This document shows, in pieces, positions 56,301 through 64,000 of a stretch of 64,000 bases of DNA; position 1 is the stretch's first letter; the number at the start of each line of letters is the position of its first letter. This stretch comes from Halarcobacter ebronensis (GTDB taxonomy: Bacteria; Campylobacterota; Campylobacteria; Campylobacterales; Arcobacteraceae). The DNA lies in the NCBI RefSeq assembly GCF_013201825.1, contig NZ_CP053836.1:930001-994000 (forward strand), written 5' to 3'. The position numbers and the translations under genes were made by a program. Below the pieces are notes generated by a model, which was given only the letters and a program-made list of their open reading frames with translations, made no database searches and had not been told where the DNA came from.

Positions 56301-57008
56301 TTTACTCTCTTCATATATTGGAATAATTTCAGTAATTTTAGTCGTAGCTGTATTTTGAAAAAATATATCTTTTTGTGATTCTGCATATATATTTCCTTTA
56401 GAAAATACTTGATACTCTGCTGTTTTGCCATTTTGAGTAATATAGATAAAGGCAAAGGTATGTGAGTGGATTGATGTGTCATTAAACTCATCTAAGGCAT
56501 CAGTTGAGTGAGTCTCTATGGTATTTCTAAAAGCTCTTGTCGGTCGTATAGGTTTATAGATGTCTTGATATTTTCTTAAAAAGCTTAGGGTATATATTGT
56601 ATCTTTTTTTATAATCTCTTCTTGATACTCTTCTTTAGTAATTTCCTCTTCAGGTTCTACATCTTGATTTTCCAAACTAGGTATTGCAGAGATTTTTGAT
56701 GTTCTTTGTCCTGGGTCATTTAATATTATTGCTCTTCCTTTATCTGATTTAAAACCATCAGTTCTAAGAAGGTAGGTTAAGCCTGTTGCTGACACATTTA
56801 CTTCAGTTCCTGCATCTGATATTGAAGCTACTTTTGTACAAGGATCTTTTGAAGGACAACCTGAAATAGGAGCATTAAGTATGTCTTTTAAGTATAAAGG
56901 TTTTTCACCATTTATTTTAAGATTTGGTACTGTTGAAGTTAATACTACTTCCCCACCACAAGCACATTTTATAATACCTTTTTCCAATACATTAAATTCA
57001 TTACCCAT
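53325..57008 (-). CDS. Large DUF4280/PAAR-like T6SS effector with hydrophobic C-terminal module
   Basis: About 1227 aa from ATG 57008 (GGAAG upstream; an in-frame TTG at 57041 is less likely). Residues ~1-105 are a DUF4280 PAAR-like domain (GIIKCACGGEVVLTSTVP; Cys15, Cys17, Cys51, Cys57), which would cap the VgrG spike. A long, mostly helical and highly charged middle follows without a catalytic motif I recognise. Residues ~850-1227 form a module with two or three hydrophobic segments (about 923-990, e.g. LPAFITGVLLTIITGIIL) and a soluble end. The layout resembles pore-forming T6SS effectors such as VasX, by analogy only. First gene of the reverse operon, followed by candidate immunity genes. 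Confidence 0.78.
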   Translation of the reverse strand: MGNEFNVLEKGIIKCACGGEVVLTSTVPNLKINGEKPLYLKDILNAPISGCPSKDPCTKVASISDAGTEVNVSATGLTYLLRTDGFKSDKGRAIILNDPGQRTSKISAIPSLENQDVEPEEEITKEEYQEEIIKKDTIYTLSFLRKYQDIYKPIRPTRAFRNTIETHSTDALDEFNDTSIHSHTFAFIYITQNGKTAEYQVFSKGNIYAESQKDIFFQNTATTKITEIIPIYEESKIDISYSNIQLKDNSDIKKLKKISFSPTSVDGINTFYIKELDDIDLREVTKQDIKNKKIEKGTDENVNIVCIIEDILAEIEDLYLEYHTRYKVAYRKNHDIIEDIKARNKYPYTIANLVDYFYVSKNEEKIYKEDTEKLKTLYNKLVGLLLSDDSLLEKFFKDENDISKILDKDTKKVAASYIQQINIIKSDFFEDKNDSKRKENLNNAMITKRYFKTTAKNQKFVYMTKAVTGQSKHVGYGYKKFEFNSSNQAFTKIKNDARQVLAYLMFSLYFSEEFEDELKKLDNYSKIDSLRDKFLLQLKSIAPLPNISDDSIQDVQKAVKVNSSVYWDTIGALEEYKDNYLKEYENLDHTKKIKSFEQYGDSVKFKTKYLYYDKTLKYYKKEKEFETPKEILTKIVSKLNDSKLIEVLNIYKNIKDTNSFNYVVSAMNIAYMLSTPRIYLDEETDKTSFFSSSLTHIYDFVVDLTNKRINLSDEEKNTLNKEYQIANNYSDMQVKLLLNSVFFPENKNPKGLEFLKLFAKKDENQKLLKENEDKYKSVTGLPQNLKSKERELYETIKNIEGITSGLEKILVEMKNVAPERRTLSKTVYFRVGSKLKVFSNILVYASAADYLFFNDEKKTIKSHIGFINDMANISVMVGGFIEKNPKMPLEVLRNYLSAKAVKEISLSSQKLLTYAENTMLKKLSIISIVVTTLFDSVNLYKREDYDALAVTTLATGLNIALLICTPTLPAFITGVLLTIITGIILNEIIDSDVDIYLKKSLLYKTIDFSVFKALFDKEQSKKYQAYYLFETTNKDDELKAISDDGFNDYKKLIDFIGKNYKGKENFFDTALNNELSFLKASIYGYKLELLDRRKGKKLKNIYGNDVQLWQNTFVKVPQILIDNKETKFIFKIDDTYKEIKQNLFIKESNYALYDLFNQDFNILKELELINYKKASIIVLSPLVELKYNFTYNYRELVYLDVLGFEQVSFTPEDKNNLEQFIEKKEDK

Positions 57009-57041
57009 TATTACTTCCAAAAATTTTTTAAAATCATACAA

Positions 57042-57203
57042 AAAAATAATTTAAAAAGATATTATACTCTTAAATATATATTTATAGAATTATTATTAAT
57101 AAAAAATAAGAATTAAGAATATAAATTAATAATAAATTTATATATTTTAAAGTTTTAAACAGTTAAAATACACAAAAAAATTATTATATAAGGTTATAAG
57201 TCA
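57042..57203. promoter_or_regulatory. Divergent promoter region of the T6SS locus
   Basis: About 160 very AT-rich bases separate the reverse cargo operon from tssA. TATA-like boxes occur on both strands (for example TTATTATATAAGG before tssA), but no single promoter can be named. Confidence 0.4.
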
Positions 57204-58700
57204 TTGAGTTGTTTGATGTTAAATGAACTTTCAGATATTGAAAAATGCGGTATTGATTGCAAATATGAAGATACTTATTTACTAATTGAACAAGAAGTAG
57301 ATAAAGAGCATTGCGTTACCCAAGAGGATACTGATTGGACATTAGTTTATGATAATACTTTAGAGCTACTTGAAAAAAAAACAAAAGATTTAAAACTTGC
57401 ATCATGGTGGCTTTTTTCAGCATGGAAAAGTAAATCTTGGAGTGGATTAGAAACTTCATTAATTACTTTTACTGAATTATTAGAAAAATTTAGTGTAGAT
57501 CTTTTCCCTAAATCACTTAAAAGTAAAAAAAATATTATTTTATGGTTAGAGGAAACTTTGACATATGAACTCGTAACAGAACAAAATAAAAACATTATCA
57601 CTTCTTATATCTCTCTTTATGAAAAATTTTTAAAATTGAATTTAGTTGTAAAAGGGATGTTAAATAGTGATGAAGAGAATTTTAGAAAAATTATAAATTT
57701 TATTAAACCTTTTTATGATGAAGAGAAAAATAGAGGAAAAGAGAGTCTAATAAAAGAGGAAAATAGACAAAACATTGATACAAAAACTCTATCTTTTGAG
57801 GCTATTACTGAAATAACATCAGATGCAGATGCAACAAAAATTTTAAATGCTTTAAAAAAAATCGCATCATTATTGGCAAGTTATTATAGAAAAAATGATT
57901 TTACAAATTTAAAAGCTCTTAGAATCAGCAGGTTTTTATCTTGGATTGAAACTGATGGATTACCTTATAATGAGAGAAAAAGAACTTCATTATATCCTCC
58001 CTCTGAACTTGAATTGGATGAATTAAAAAAATTGCTTGCAGAAGAAAAATATGAAGAAGCATTATTTCTTGCTGAAGAGATTATTGAAGTCTCTCCATTT
58101 TGGATTGATGGGCACTATCATGTGCATAATATATTTGAAAAAACCAACAATAAAAATCTCTCTTTAGAGGTTAAAAATTCATTAATAAGTTTTGTGAAAA
58201 CAAATGAAGGAATATTAGATTTTTATTTTGTAGATGATACAGCTTTTGCTTCAAGTAGAGTTAAAAAATGGATAAATGAAGAACTAAAAACAAATAATAG
58301 TGAAGATGAAACTTCAAATGATAATGAATTTAGCAAAAAAATTGATGCACTTTTTGAACAAGCAAGTAGCGGTAAAGTAAAAGAGTCAATGTCATCTATG
58401 GCAACTTATTACAGTAATGCTTCTACAAAAGAGGAGAAGTTTAATTGGAGATTAAATCACGCTCAACTAGCAATTGAGTTTGGTAAAAAAGATATTGCAT
58501 TAGCACTTTTGGAGGATTTACAAAATGATATAGAAAAATTTAATTTAGACGAGTGGAATCCCAAACTTGTATCAAAAGTTTATTCATTGATATTGAGTAA
58601 CTATACAAATGTGGATATTGAAAACAATAGATTAGAAGAGATTTATAAACGTCTTTGTAAATCGGATATAAAAAGTGCATTTGAAATTGAACTAAAATAG
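57204..58700 (+). CDS. tssA: T6SS protein TssA (ImpA N-terminal domain)
   Basis: The 498-aa protein has the ImpA_N region with DLKLASWWLFSAWKSKSWSG (about 62-81) and LYPPSELELDELKKLLAEEK in the middle, then a C-terminal helical region as in VasJ-like TssA. TssA primes sheath polymerisation at the baseplate or stabilises its distal end. A TTG start (57204) is used because AAGG lies 10 bases upstream; ATG 57216 is possible. First gene of the structural operon. Confidence 0.85.
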   Translation: MSCLMLNELSDIEKCGIDCKYEDTYLLIEQEVDKEHCVTQEDTDWTLVYDNTLELLEKKTKDLKLASWWLFSAWKSKSWSGLETSLITFTELLEKFSVDLFPKSLKSKKNIILWLEETLTYELVTEQNKNIITSYISLYEKFLKLNLVVKGMLNSDEENFRKIINFIKPFYDEEKNRGKESLIKEENRQNIDTKTLSFEAITEITSDADATKILNALKKIASLLASYYRKNDFTNLKALRISRFLSWIETDGLPYNERKRTSLYPPSELELDELKKLLAEEKYEEALFLAEEIIEVSPFWIDGHYHVHNIFEKTNNKNLSLEVKNSLISFVKTNEGILDFYFVDDTAFASSRVKKWINEELKTNNSEDETSNDNEFSKKIDALFEQASSGKVKESMSSMATYYSNASTKEEKFNWRLNHAQLAIEFGKKDIALALLEDLQNDIEKFNLDEWNPKLVSKVYSLILSNYTNVDIENNRLEEIYKRLCKSDIKSAFEIELK

Positions 58701-58708
58701 GAGAAAAA

Positions 58709-59194
58709 ATGAACAAACAATCAGAATCACCAAAAGAGAGAATAAACGTCACATATAGACCTGCAACAGGAGATGTGCAAGAAGATGTTGAGATACCTTA
58801 CAAGTTAACAATTCTTGGGGAATATAATCCAAATGAAGAGAGAGTATCTATTGAAGAAAAAAGGGCTATAAAAATTGATAAAAACAATTTTAATGATGTG
58901 TTAAAAGCTCAAAATTTATCAGTAAATTTTAATGTTGACAATAGATTAATTGAAGATGAAGATGCTTCTTTAAATGTCAATCTAAAAATAAATGGAATCA
59001 AAGATTTCTCACCAGAAAAAATAGTTGAAAGTGTACCTGAGATGAAAGTTTTAATGCAGTTAAGACAATCATTAATGGCATTAAAAGGACCATTGGGAAA
59101 TGTACCTGCTTTTAGAAAAGCTATAGAAGAGGCTATCTCAAATAAAGAAGAGAGAGATAAATTAATGGCAGAACTTAGTTTAAGTGCTAAATAA
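58709..59194 (+). CDS. tssB: T6SS contractile sheath small subunit TssB
   Basis: The 161-aa protein has ERINVTYRPATGDVQEDVEI near the start and the C-terminal LRQSLMALKGPLGNVPAFRK, both typical of TssB/VipA. It pairs with TssC to form the sheath. AGGAG lies before the ATG; 8 bases after tssA. Confidence 0.96.
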   Translation: MNKQSESPKERINVTYRPATGDVQEDVEIPYKLTILGEYNPNEERVSIEEKRAIKIDKNNFNDVLKAQNLSVNFNVDNRLIEDEDASLNVNLKINGIKDFSPEKIVESVPEMKVLMQLRQSLMALKGPLGNVPAFRKAIEEAISNKEERDKLMAELSLSAK

Positions 59195-59210
59195 TATAAA
59201 GGATTTATAA

Positions 59211-60683
59211 ATGGTAGAAAATATGCTTCAAGAGAGTTCATCATTAGAGACGCTCTCTTTATTAGATAGTATTGTTGCCCAAACAAAACTTTCACAAGAG
59301 GATGAAACATATGATGTTGTTAAATCAGGAGTTGGTGCTTTAATTGAAGAGTTAATTAAATCAGATAGTGAAGAAGAGAAAGTCAATAAATCAATAATTG
59401 ATAAAATGATTGCAGAGATAGATGAAAAAATTTCTGCACAAATGGATGAGATACTACACCACAAAGAGTTCCAAGCTTTAGAGTCTAAATGGAGAGGATT
59501 ATATCTATTAGTTGAAAGAACTGATTTTAGACAGAATATTCAAATGGAGATACTAAATGTGTCAAAAGAGGAGTTAATTGAAGATTTTGAAGATAGCTTA
59601 GATATAACCCAATCAGGACTTTATAAACATATTTATACAAGTGGATATGGGCAATTTGGTGGTGAACCTGTTGGTACTATTATTGCAGATTATCAATTAT
59701 CTCCTTCAAATGTAGATATAAAATTTTTAAATAAAGTCGCATCAATCGCTGCAATGGCACATGCTCCTTTTATCTCTGGTGCAGGACCTAAGTTTTTTGG
59801 ATTAGAGAGTTTTGAAGGGCTACCTGATTTAAAAGATATTGATGATGTAATGAATTCTCCACAATATGCAGCATGGAGAGGGTTTAGACAAAATGAAGAT
59901 TCAAGATATGTTGGATTAACCCTTCCAAGATTTTTATTAAGAGCTCCTTATGATCCAGAAGATAATCCAATTTCAAATTTTGTGTACAAAGAAGATGTTT
60001 CAAAAAATCATGAACACTATTTATGGGGAAATACAGTTTATACCTTTGCAAGTAAGCTTACAGACAGTTTTGCAAACTACAGATGGTGCACAAATGTTAT
60101 TGGTCCAAAATCGGGTGGAGAAGTAAGAGATTTACCTGTACATACTTTTGAAAGTATGGGTGACATTGAGATGAAAATTCCAACTGAGGTTTTAGTTTCA
60201 GATAGAAGAGAATATGAATTGTCAGAACAAGGATTTATTCCTTTGATTATGAGAAAAGGAAGTAATTCTGCAGCTTTTTTTGCAGCAAGCTCTGCACAAA
60301 TGCCAAAAATTTTCCCTGATACAAAAGAAGGGAATGAAGCAGCACTAAACTATAAGTTAGGAACTCAACTTCCATATTTATTTGCAATAACAAGAATGTC
60401 TCATTATATTAAAGTATTACAAAGAGAACATATTGGTTCTTGGAGAGAAAGAGCAGATTTAGAAAGAGAACTAAATAGATGGGCAAAACAGTATGTTGCA
60501 AATCAAGAGAATCCAAGTGCAGAAATAAGAAGTAAAAAACCATTTAAAGATATATTGATTGTTGTTGAAGATATAGAGAATGATCCAGGTTGGTATAGAG
60601 TAAAAATTTCACTAAGACCACATTTTAAATATATGGGTGCAAGTTTTGAGTTATCTTTAGTAGGAAAACTTGATAAAGAGTAG
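59211..60683 (+). CDS. tssC: T6SS contractile sheath large subunit TssC
   Basis: The 490-aa protein has ALESKWRGLYLLVERTDF, YGQFGGEPVGTIIADY, HAPFISGAGPKFFG and the C-terminal DPGWYRVKISLRPHFKYMGA, all hallmarks of TssC/VipB. It forms the sheath with TssB and is recycled by ClpV (encoded at the end of the window). Confidence 0.97.
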   Translation: MVENMLQESSSLETLSLLDSIVAQTKLSQEDETYDVVKSGVGALIEELIKSDSEEEKVNKSIIDKMIAEIDEKISAQMDEILHHKEFQALESKWRGLYLLVERTDFRQNIQMEILNVSKEELIEDFEDSLDITQSGLYKHIYTSGYGQFGGEPVGTIIADYQLSPSNVDIKFLNKVASIAAMAHAPFISGAGPKFFGLESFEGLPDLKDIDDVMNSPQYAAWRGFRQNEDSRYVGLTLPRFLLRAPYDPEDNPISNFVYKEDVSKNHEHYLWGNTVYTFASKLTDSFANYRWCTNVIGPKSGGEVRDLPVHTFESMGDIEMKIPTEVLVSDRREYELSEQGFIPLIMRKGSNSAAFFAASSAQMPKIFPDTKEGNEAALNYKLGTQLPYLFAITRMSHYIKVLQREHIGSWRERADLERELNRWAKQYVANQENPSAEIRSKKPFKDILIVVEDIENDPGWYRVKISLRPHFKYMGASFELSLVGKLDKE

Positions 60684-60685
60684 AA

Positions 60686-61108
60686 ATGAAACCTTTTAAA
60701 GGAAGTCTTTTTGAGAGGTTAAATTCAGAGTTTGATTATGCTCAATATGAGACAAAGGAGGAGGCGTTATACGCTTCCATCGCAAACAATTTATCAAGAA
60801 TATTTTCAACAAATGCAGGTAGCTGTGAAACTGCAACTGATTATGGTAGACCTGATTTAAATAATATAAATTTGAGTATGAAAGAGTCTATAGAAAAAAT
60901 AGAGTTTTATTGTGAGCGTTGTATTAAGATGTATGAACCAAGACTTTATAAAACAAGAGTTGCAGTTTCACGAGAGAGATTAGCAATGAATCAAATGAAT
61001 ATTCTAATTGAAGGTTATTTAGTAATAAATGGCAAAAGTAGAAGAGTTGATTTTAAAGCTGATTTATTAAAAAATGGTAAGGTAAAGATATACAAAGATG
61101 GTATTTAA
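60686..61108 (+). CDS. tssE: T6SS baseplate protein TssE (gp25-like)
   Basis: The 140-aa protein has the gp25-like domain: GSLFERL at the start, ASIANNLSRIFSTNAGSCET and DYGRPDLNN, then EPRLYKTRV. TssE is a baseplate wedge part that initiates sheath assembly. Two bases after tssC, and it overlaps tssF by 11 bases. Confidence 0.93.
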   Translation: MKPFKGSLFERLNSEFDYAQYETKEEALYASIANNLSRIFSTNAGSCETATDYGRPDLNNINLSMKESIEKIEFYCERCIKMYEPRLYKTRVAVSRERLAMNQMNILIEGYLVINGKSRRVDFKADLLKNGKVKIYKDGI

Positions 61109-62876
61109 TGATTATTACAAAAAAGAGCTGATTGCCCTAAGAGATGATGGTGCAAATTTTTCAAAAAAGAATCCAGGCTTATCAACTTTTCTTTCAAAAG
61201 AGGGACAAGATCCAGATGTTGAAAGATTGTTAGAAGGCTTTGCTTTTTTAACAGGAAGATTGAAGCAACAGCTTGATAAAGAGCTTCCTGAAGTTGCTCA
61301 CACTTTAGTTGAATTGTTATGGTCAAATTATACAAAGCCAATTCCCTCTTTTAGCATAATACAGTTTGAACCTATTAAAGAGTCAACAACAAATACAAAA
61401 GTTAATAAAGGAACAGAAGTATTGAGTAAGGTTAAACCTGATGCAATACAATGTAAGTTTAGAACCACCTATGATACAGTAGTAATGCCATTTCATCTAA
61501 AAAATGTCGATTATCATATTTATGGAAAAAGAAGTATTTTAGAGTTAAATATGAATTTAACTACTTCAGGAAGCCTACTTGATATTGTTTTTAACGATTT
61601 AAGAATATATTTAAGTGGTTCTAAGTTTATTGCACAAGATTTATATCTATTTTTAACAAGATATATTGAAAGTATTGAAATCCAAATAAAAGATTCAGAT
61701 AAAAATCTGCTTGAGACACTTCCTCTTAATAAAGAGTCTATCTTCCCTGTAGGGTTTAGTTCTTCCTATGAACCTTTAACTCCACAATCAGCAAATGTTT
61801 TTGATGGGTATTTACTATTACAAGACTTTTTCTGTTTTAAAGATAGATTTCTTTTTGTAGATATAAAAAATCTAAATCTAATAAGCTCTTTATCTAGTGA
61901 AATATTGTCTCAAAGTAGAGAGTTTACAATAAAAATAAATTTTTCAAAAAAAATGGCGCAATCAAATCTACCTAAAAAAGAGAATTTTTCGCTTTACTGT
62001 ACTCCTATAGTAAACATTTTTGAAACGGATTCCGTACCAATTAGAAAAAACAGTGATTTTACAGAATTTTTGGTTTTGCCAGCAGATTTAGACAAAAACT
62101 ATAGTGAAGTTTATTCTATTTTGCAAGTAAGAGGTTGGATTCCTAAAAAACATACATATAAAAACTATTTACCTTTTGAATCCTTTGAACATCTAGATGA
62201 TGATAATGGATACTATTCAACAAGAATAAAACTTACAAATGATGGAGAGAGAACTAATACTTATATAAGATTTTCAAACCTTTTTGAAAATGAAGAGGAT
62301 ATAAATAAAACAAATTCAACAGTTTCTGTTAAAATTTTGTGTACTAATAAAGATGTTCCTTCCTCTTTACTTTTAGGAGATATCTCTATTTTAAATGCAA
62401 TGTCAAACTCTGCAAATGTAAGTTTTAAAAATATAACAATTCCAACAATTAGCTATCCGCCTCCACTAGATGGAGACTTTTTATGGAGAGTTATTTCAAA
62501 TATGTCTTTAAATTATTTATCACTAAGTGATGTAAAAACATTAAGAGCAATCCTAGAAACCTATGATTTTTTTGGTGCCCATGATATTAAACAAAGAGAA
62601 AAAACATTAATGATGTTAAAAGGTTTAGAGAGTATTGAATATGAAACTTGTGAGATGATAGATAAAGGATTGCCAATTAGAGGAATGCACATAAAGTTAA
62701 AAATAGATCCTCACAAATTTTCATGTATTGGAGAAGCTTATCTTTTCTCTTCGGTATTAAATGAGTTTTTCTCTTTATATAGCAATATAAACTCTTTTCA
62801 TAGATTAAGTGTAGATATTTTGAATGAAGAACTTTTTGTATGGAGACCTAGATTAGGTTCTCAAGAGTTGATTTGA
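61098..62876 (+). CDS. tssF: T6SS baseplate protein TssF
   Basis: The 592-aa protein opens with NDYYKKELIALRDDGANFSK and has DPDVERLLEGFAFLTGRLKQ, the standard TssF/VasA start, and GLPIRGMHIKLKIDPHKF near the end. It forms the baseplate wedge with TssG. ATG 61098 lies inside tssE. Confidence 0.96.
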   Translation: MVFNDYYKKELIALRDDGANFSKKNPGLSTFLSKEGQDPDVERLLEGFAFLTGRLKQQLDKELPEVAHTLVELLWSNYTKPIPSFSIIQFEPIKESTTNTKVNKGTEVLSKVKPDAIQCKFRTTYDTVVMPFHLKNVDYHIYGKRSILELNMNLTTSGSLLDIVFNDLRIYLSGSKFIAQDLYLFLTRYIESIEIQIKDSDKNLLETLPLNKESIFPVGFSSSYEPLTPQSANVFDGYLLLQDFFCFKDRFLFVDIKNLNLISSLSSEILSQSREFTIKINFSKKMAQSNLPKKENFSLYCTPIVNIFETDSVPIRKNSDFTEFLVLPADLDKNYSEVYSILQVRGWIPKKHTYKNYLPFESFEHLDDDNGYYSTRIKLTNDGERTNTYIRFSNLFENEEDINKTNSTVSVKILCTNKDVPSSLLLGDISILNAMSNSANVSFKNITIPTISYPPPLDGDFLWRVISNMSLNYLSLSDVKTLRAILETYDFFGAHDIKQREKTLMMLKGLESIEYETCEMIDKGLPIRGMHIKLKIDPHKFSCIGEAYLFSSVLNEFFSLYSNINSFHRLSVDILNEELFVWRPRLGSQELI

Positions 62877-62894
62877 TAAAGAGATATAAAAAAG

Positions 62895-63866
62895 ATGCAG
62901 TTAGAGATTATAAATAGAGAATTAAACGAATCAATAAAAAAAGTTATGTTGCCACAAGCTATTAGAATAAGTTGCATATATTTGAAGAAATTTTATCCAA
63001 ATAGCACTTTTGAAGCTTTATACGAAAAAATTGTATTTAAATCTAATACAAGCTTATCTTTTCAAAAATCAGAGATTGATAGAATTAGATTTATTGAAGA
63101 AGAAGGTGTTGTAAAAGCAGAACTTACTTTAAATTTTTTAGGAATTTTTGGAAGTTCTTCTCCTCTTCCTTCTCATTATAGTGAGATGGTATTAGATAGT
63201 TTAGATGAAGATATGGTTTTATATGATTTTCTAAACCTTTTTAATCATCATTTACAAAAATTTATCTACCCAATTTGGGAAAAACATAGATACTATATAC
63301 AGTATAAAAAAGATTTGAGCGATAGATTCTCAAAATATGCTCTGTCTTTTTTAGGTCTTCATAATCAAAATAAAGAACACTCAAAACTAAAACTTCAAAA
63401 GTTGATTTCAGCTATTGGAATACTTAGTATGAAACATAAATCTTCTGGAACAATAAAATCTATTTTGAAGCACTATTTGTCACATAATGAGATAGAAGTT
63501 ATTCAATGTATTCCAGCAAAATATAAGATTCCATCGTGGCAACAATCCTCTTTAGGAAGTAATAATATTACTTTAGGAAGTGATTTTTTAATTGGAGAAT
63601 CAATTATAAGTAAAAATAGCAAGTTTAGGGTTTTGCTTAAAAATATAAAGTCCCATGAAATTATTGATTATAGTATCTTAGGCAAAAAATTAGAAGAGAT
63701 AAAATCAATCCTCACTTTTTCATTAAATGAACAGTTTGAACATGAGGTTTGCCTAGATATAAAAAAAGAGGAAAAAGTCTCTTTTATTTTAGGAGAAAAA
63801 AACTATTTGGGAATAAATTGTTGGATAGGTGATTTAAGAGATGATGAACAAATTATTATGGCATAA
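62895..63866 (+). CDS. tssG: T6SS baseplate protein TssG
   Basis: The 323-aa protein has FLGIFGSSSPLPSHYSEMVL and FLNLFNHHLQKFIYPIWEKH, the diagnostic TssG/VasB segments, and a C-terminal domain ending GINCWIGDLRDD. Partner of TssF. Confidence 0.95.
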   Translation: MQLEIINRELNESIKKVMLPQAIRISCIYLKKFYPNSTFEALYEKIVFKSNTSLSFQKSEIDRIRFIEEEGVVKAELTLNFLGIFGSSSPLPSHYSEMVLDSLDEDMVLYDFLNLFNHHLQKFIYPIWEKHRYYIQYKKDLSDRFSKYALSFLGLHNQNKEHSKLKLQKLISAIGILSMKHKSSGTIKSILKHYLSHNEIEVIQCIPAKYKIPSWQQSSLGSNNITLGSDFLIGESIISKNSKFRVLLKNIKSHEIIDYSILGKKLEEIKSILTFSLNEQFEHEVCLDIKKEEKVSFILGEKNYLGINCWIGDLRDDEQIIMA

Positions 63867-63876
63867 AAGGTAAAAA

Positions 63877-64000
63877 ATGAAGTTAGAACTAAAAGATTTG
63901 ATTAATTCTTTGGACTTAAATACAAAAAGATATTTAGAGGATTCTGCTCAAAGATGTGTTCAAAGAGGTGGAAATGAAATTATAATTGAAGATGTTTTAT
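63877..64000 (+). CDS. tssH: T6SS ATPase TssH/ClpV (5' end only)
   Basis: ATG 63877 after AAAAGG opens a frame running off the right edge; 41 codons are visible. KLELKDLINSLDLNTKRYLE and SAQRCVQRGGNEIIIEDVL match the Clp N-domain of ClpV, the AAA+ enzyme that disassembles contracted sheaths. Some Campylobacter T6SSs are reported to lack ClpV, so its presence here is of note. Confidence 0.85.
   Translation, partial: MKLELKDLINSLDLNTKRYLEDSAQRCVQRGGNEIIIEDVL

Noticed and set aside
57009-57041. TTG start 11 codons upstream for the large effector
   Set aside because: The ATG at 57008 has GGAAG at good spacing and gives the usual DUF4280 N-terminus.
1-64000. tRNA or rRNA genes
   Set aside because: No cloverleaf-like or rRNA-like sequence was recognised in the intergenic regions when read by eye; a covariance search would settle it.

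Overview
The window is AT-rich DNA from a member of the Campylobacterota, most likely an Arcobacter-type organism (Arcobacteraceae). Evidence: a ruvA-ddl-hydrolase-murF-HIT gene string of the kind known from Campylobacter and Helicobacter; an S10/spc ribosomal operon that stops at infA; a zinc-type S14; many TTG/GTG starts; and several chemotaxis and c-di-GMP proteins. The identification rests on gene content and recalled synteny, not on a database search.

Layout. 1-3.8 kb: truD, a small CheZ-like protein, and a chemoreceptor with a CxxCH haem motif. 3.9-8.3 kb: recombination and cell-wall genes (ruvA, ddl, hydrolase, murF) and a HIT protein behind a structured leader. 8.3-11.7 kb: an accessory patch with a lone Mrr-like nuclease, an IS110-family element with a candidate bridge-RNA region, and palindromic repeat arrays on both sides. 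11.8-15.5 kb: two FAD oxidoreductases, an RraB-like protein and a CPBP membrane protein. 15.6-26.4 kb: the S10/spc operon from rpsJ to infA, including secY and map, with a consensus promoter, a leader hairpin and a terminator. 26.4-31.2 kb: a 16-bp inverted repeat, a small HTH regulator whose operator-like sites face a UDG-family gene, a lipoprotein, aspS and a TroA-like protein lacking metal ligands. 31.5-48.6 kb: a Cache-Cache-CheW protein, a YgiQ radical SAM protein, a thioredoxin-like protein, adk, a CinA-type protein, a 2OG oxygenase, a REC-REC-PAS-GGDEF protein, ZntB-like and MgtE transporters, a Sel1 protein, alr, uvrC and a sensor kinase.

48.6-64 kb is a type VI secretion (T6SS) locus. 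On the plus strand lie tssA, tssB, tssC, tssE, tssF, tssG and the start of tssH/clpV. Divergent to them, on the minus strand, is a compact cargo operon: a large DUF4280 (PAAR-like) protein with a hydrophobic C-terminal module, followed by a Sel1 lipoprotein, a 52-aa membrane peptide and a second Sel1 lipoprotein. The effector C-terminal module plus these three genes (about 2.94 kb) is then repeated in tandem, but without the PAAR-like delivery domain. I read this as an effector/immunity cassette with an orphan toxin-tip duplicate. The membrane peptide, carried in both copies in ATGA overlap with its neighbours, is the least explained part and the best candidate for something undescribed.
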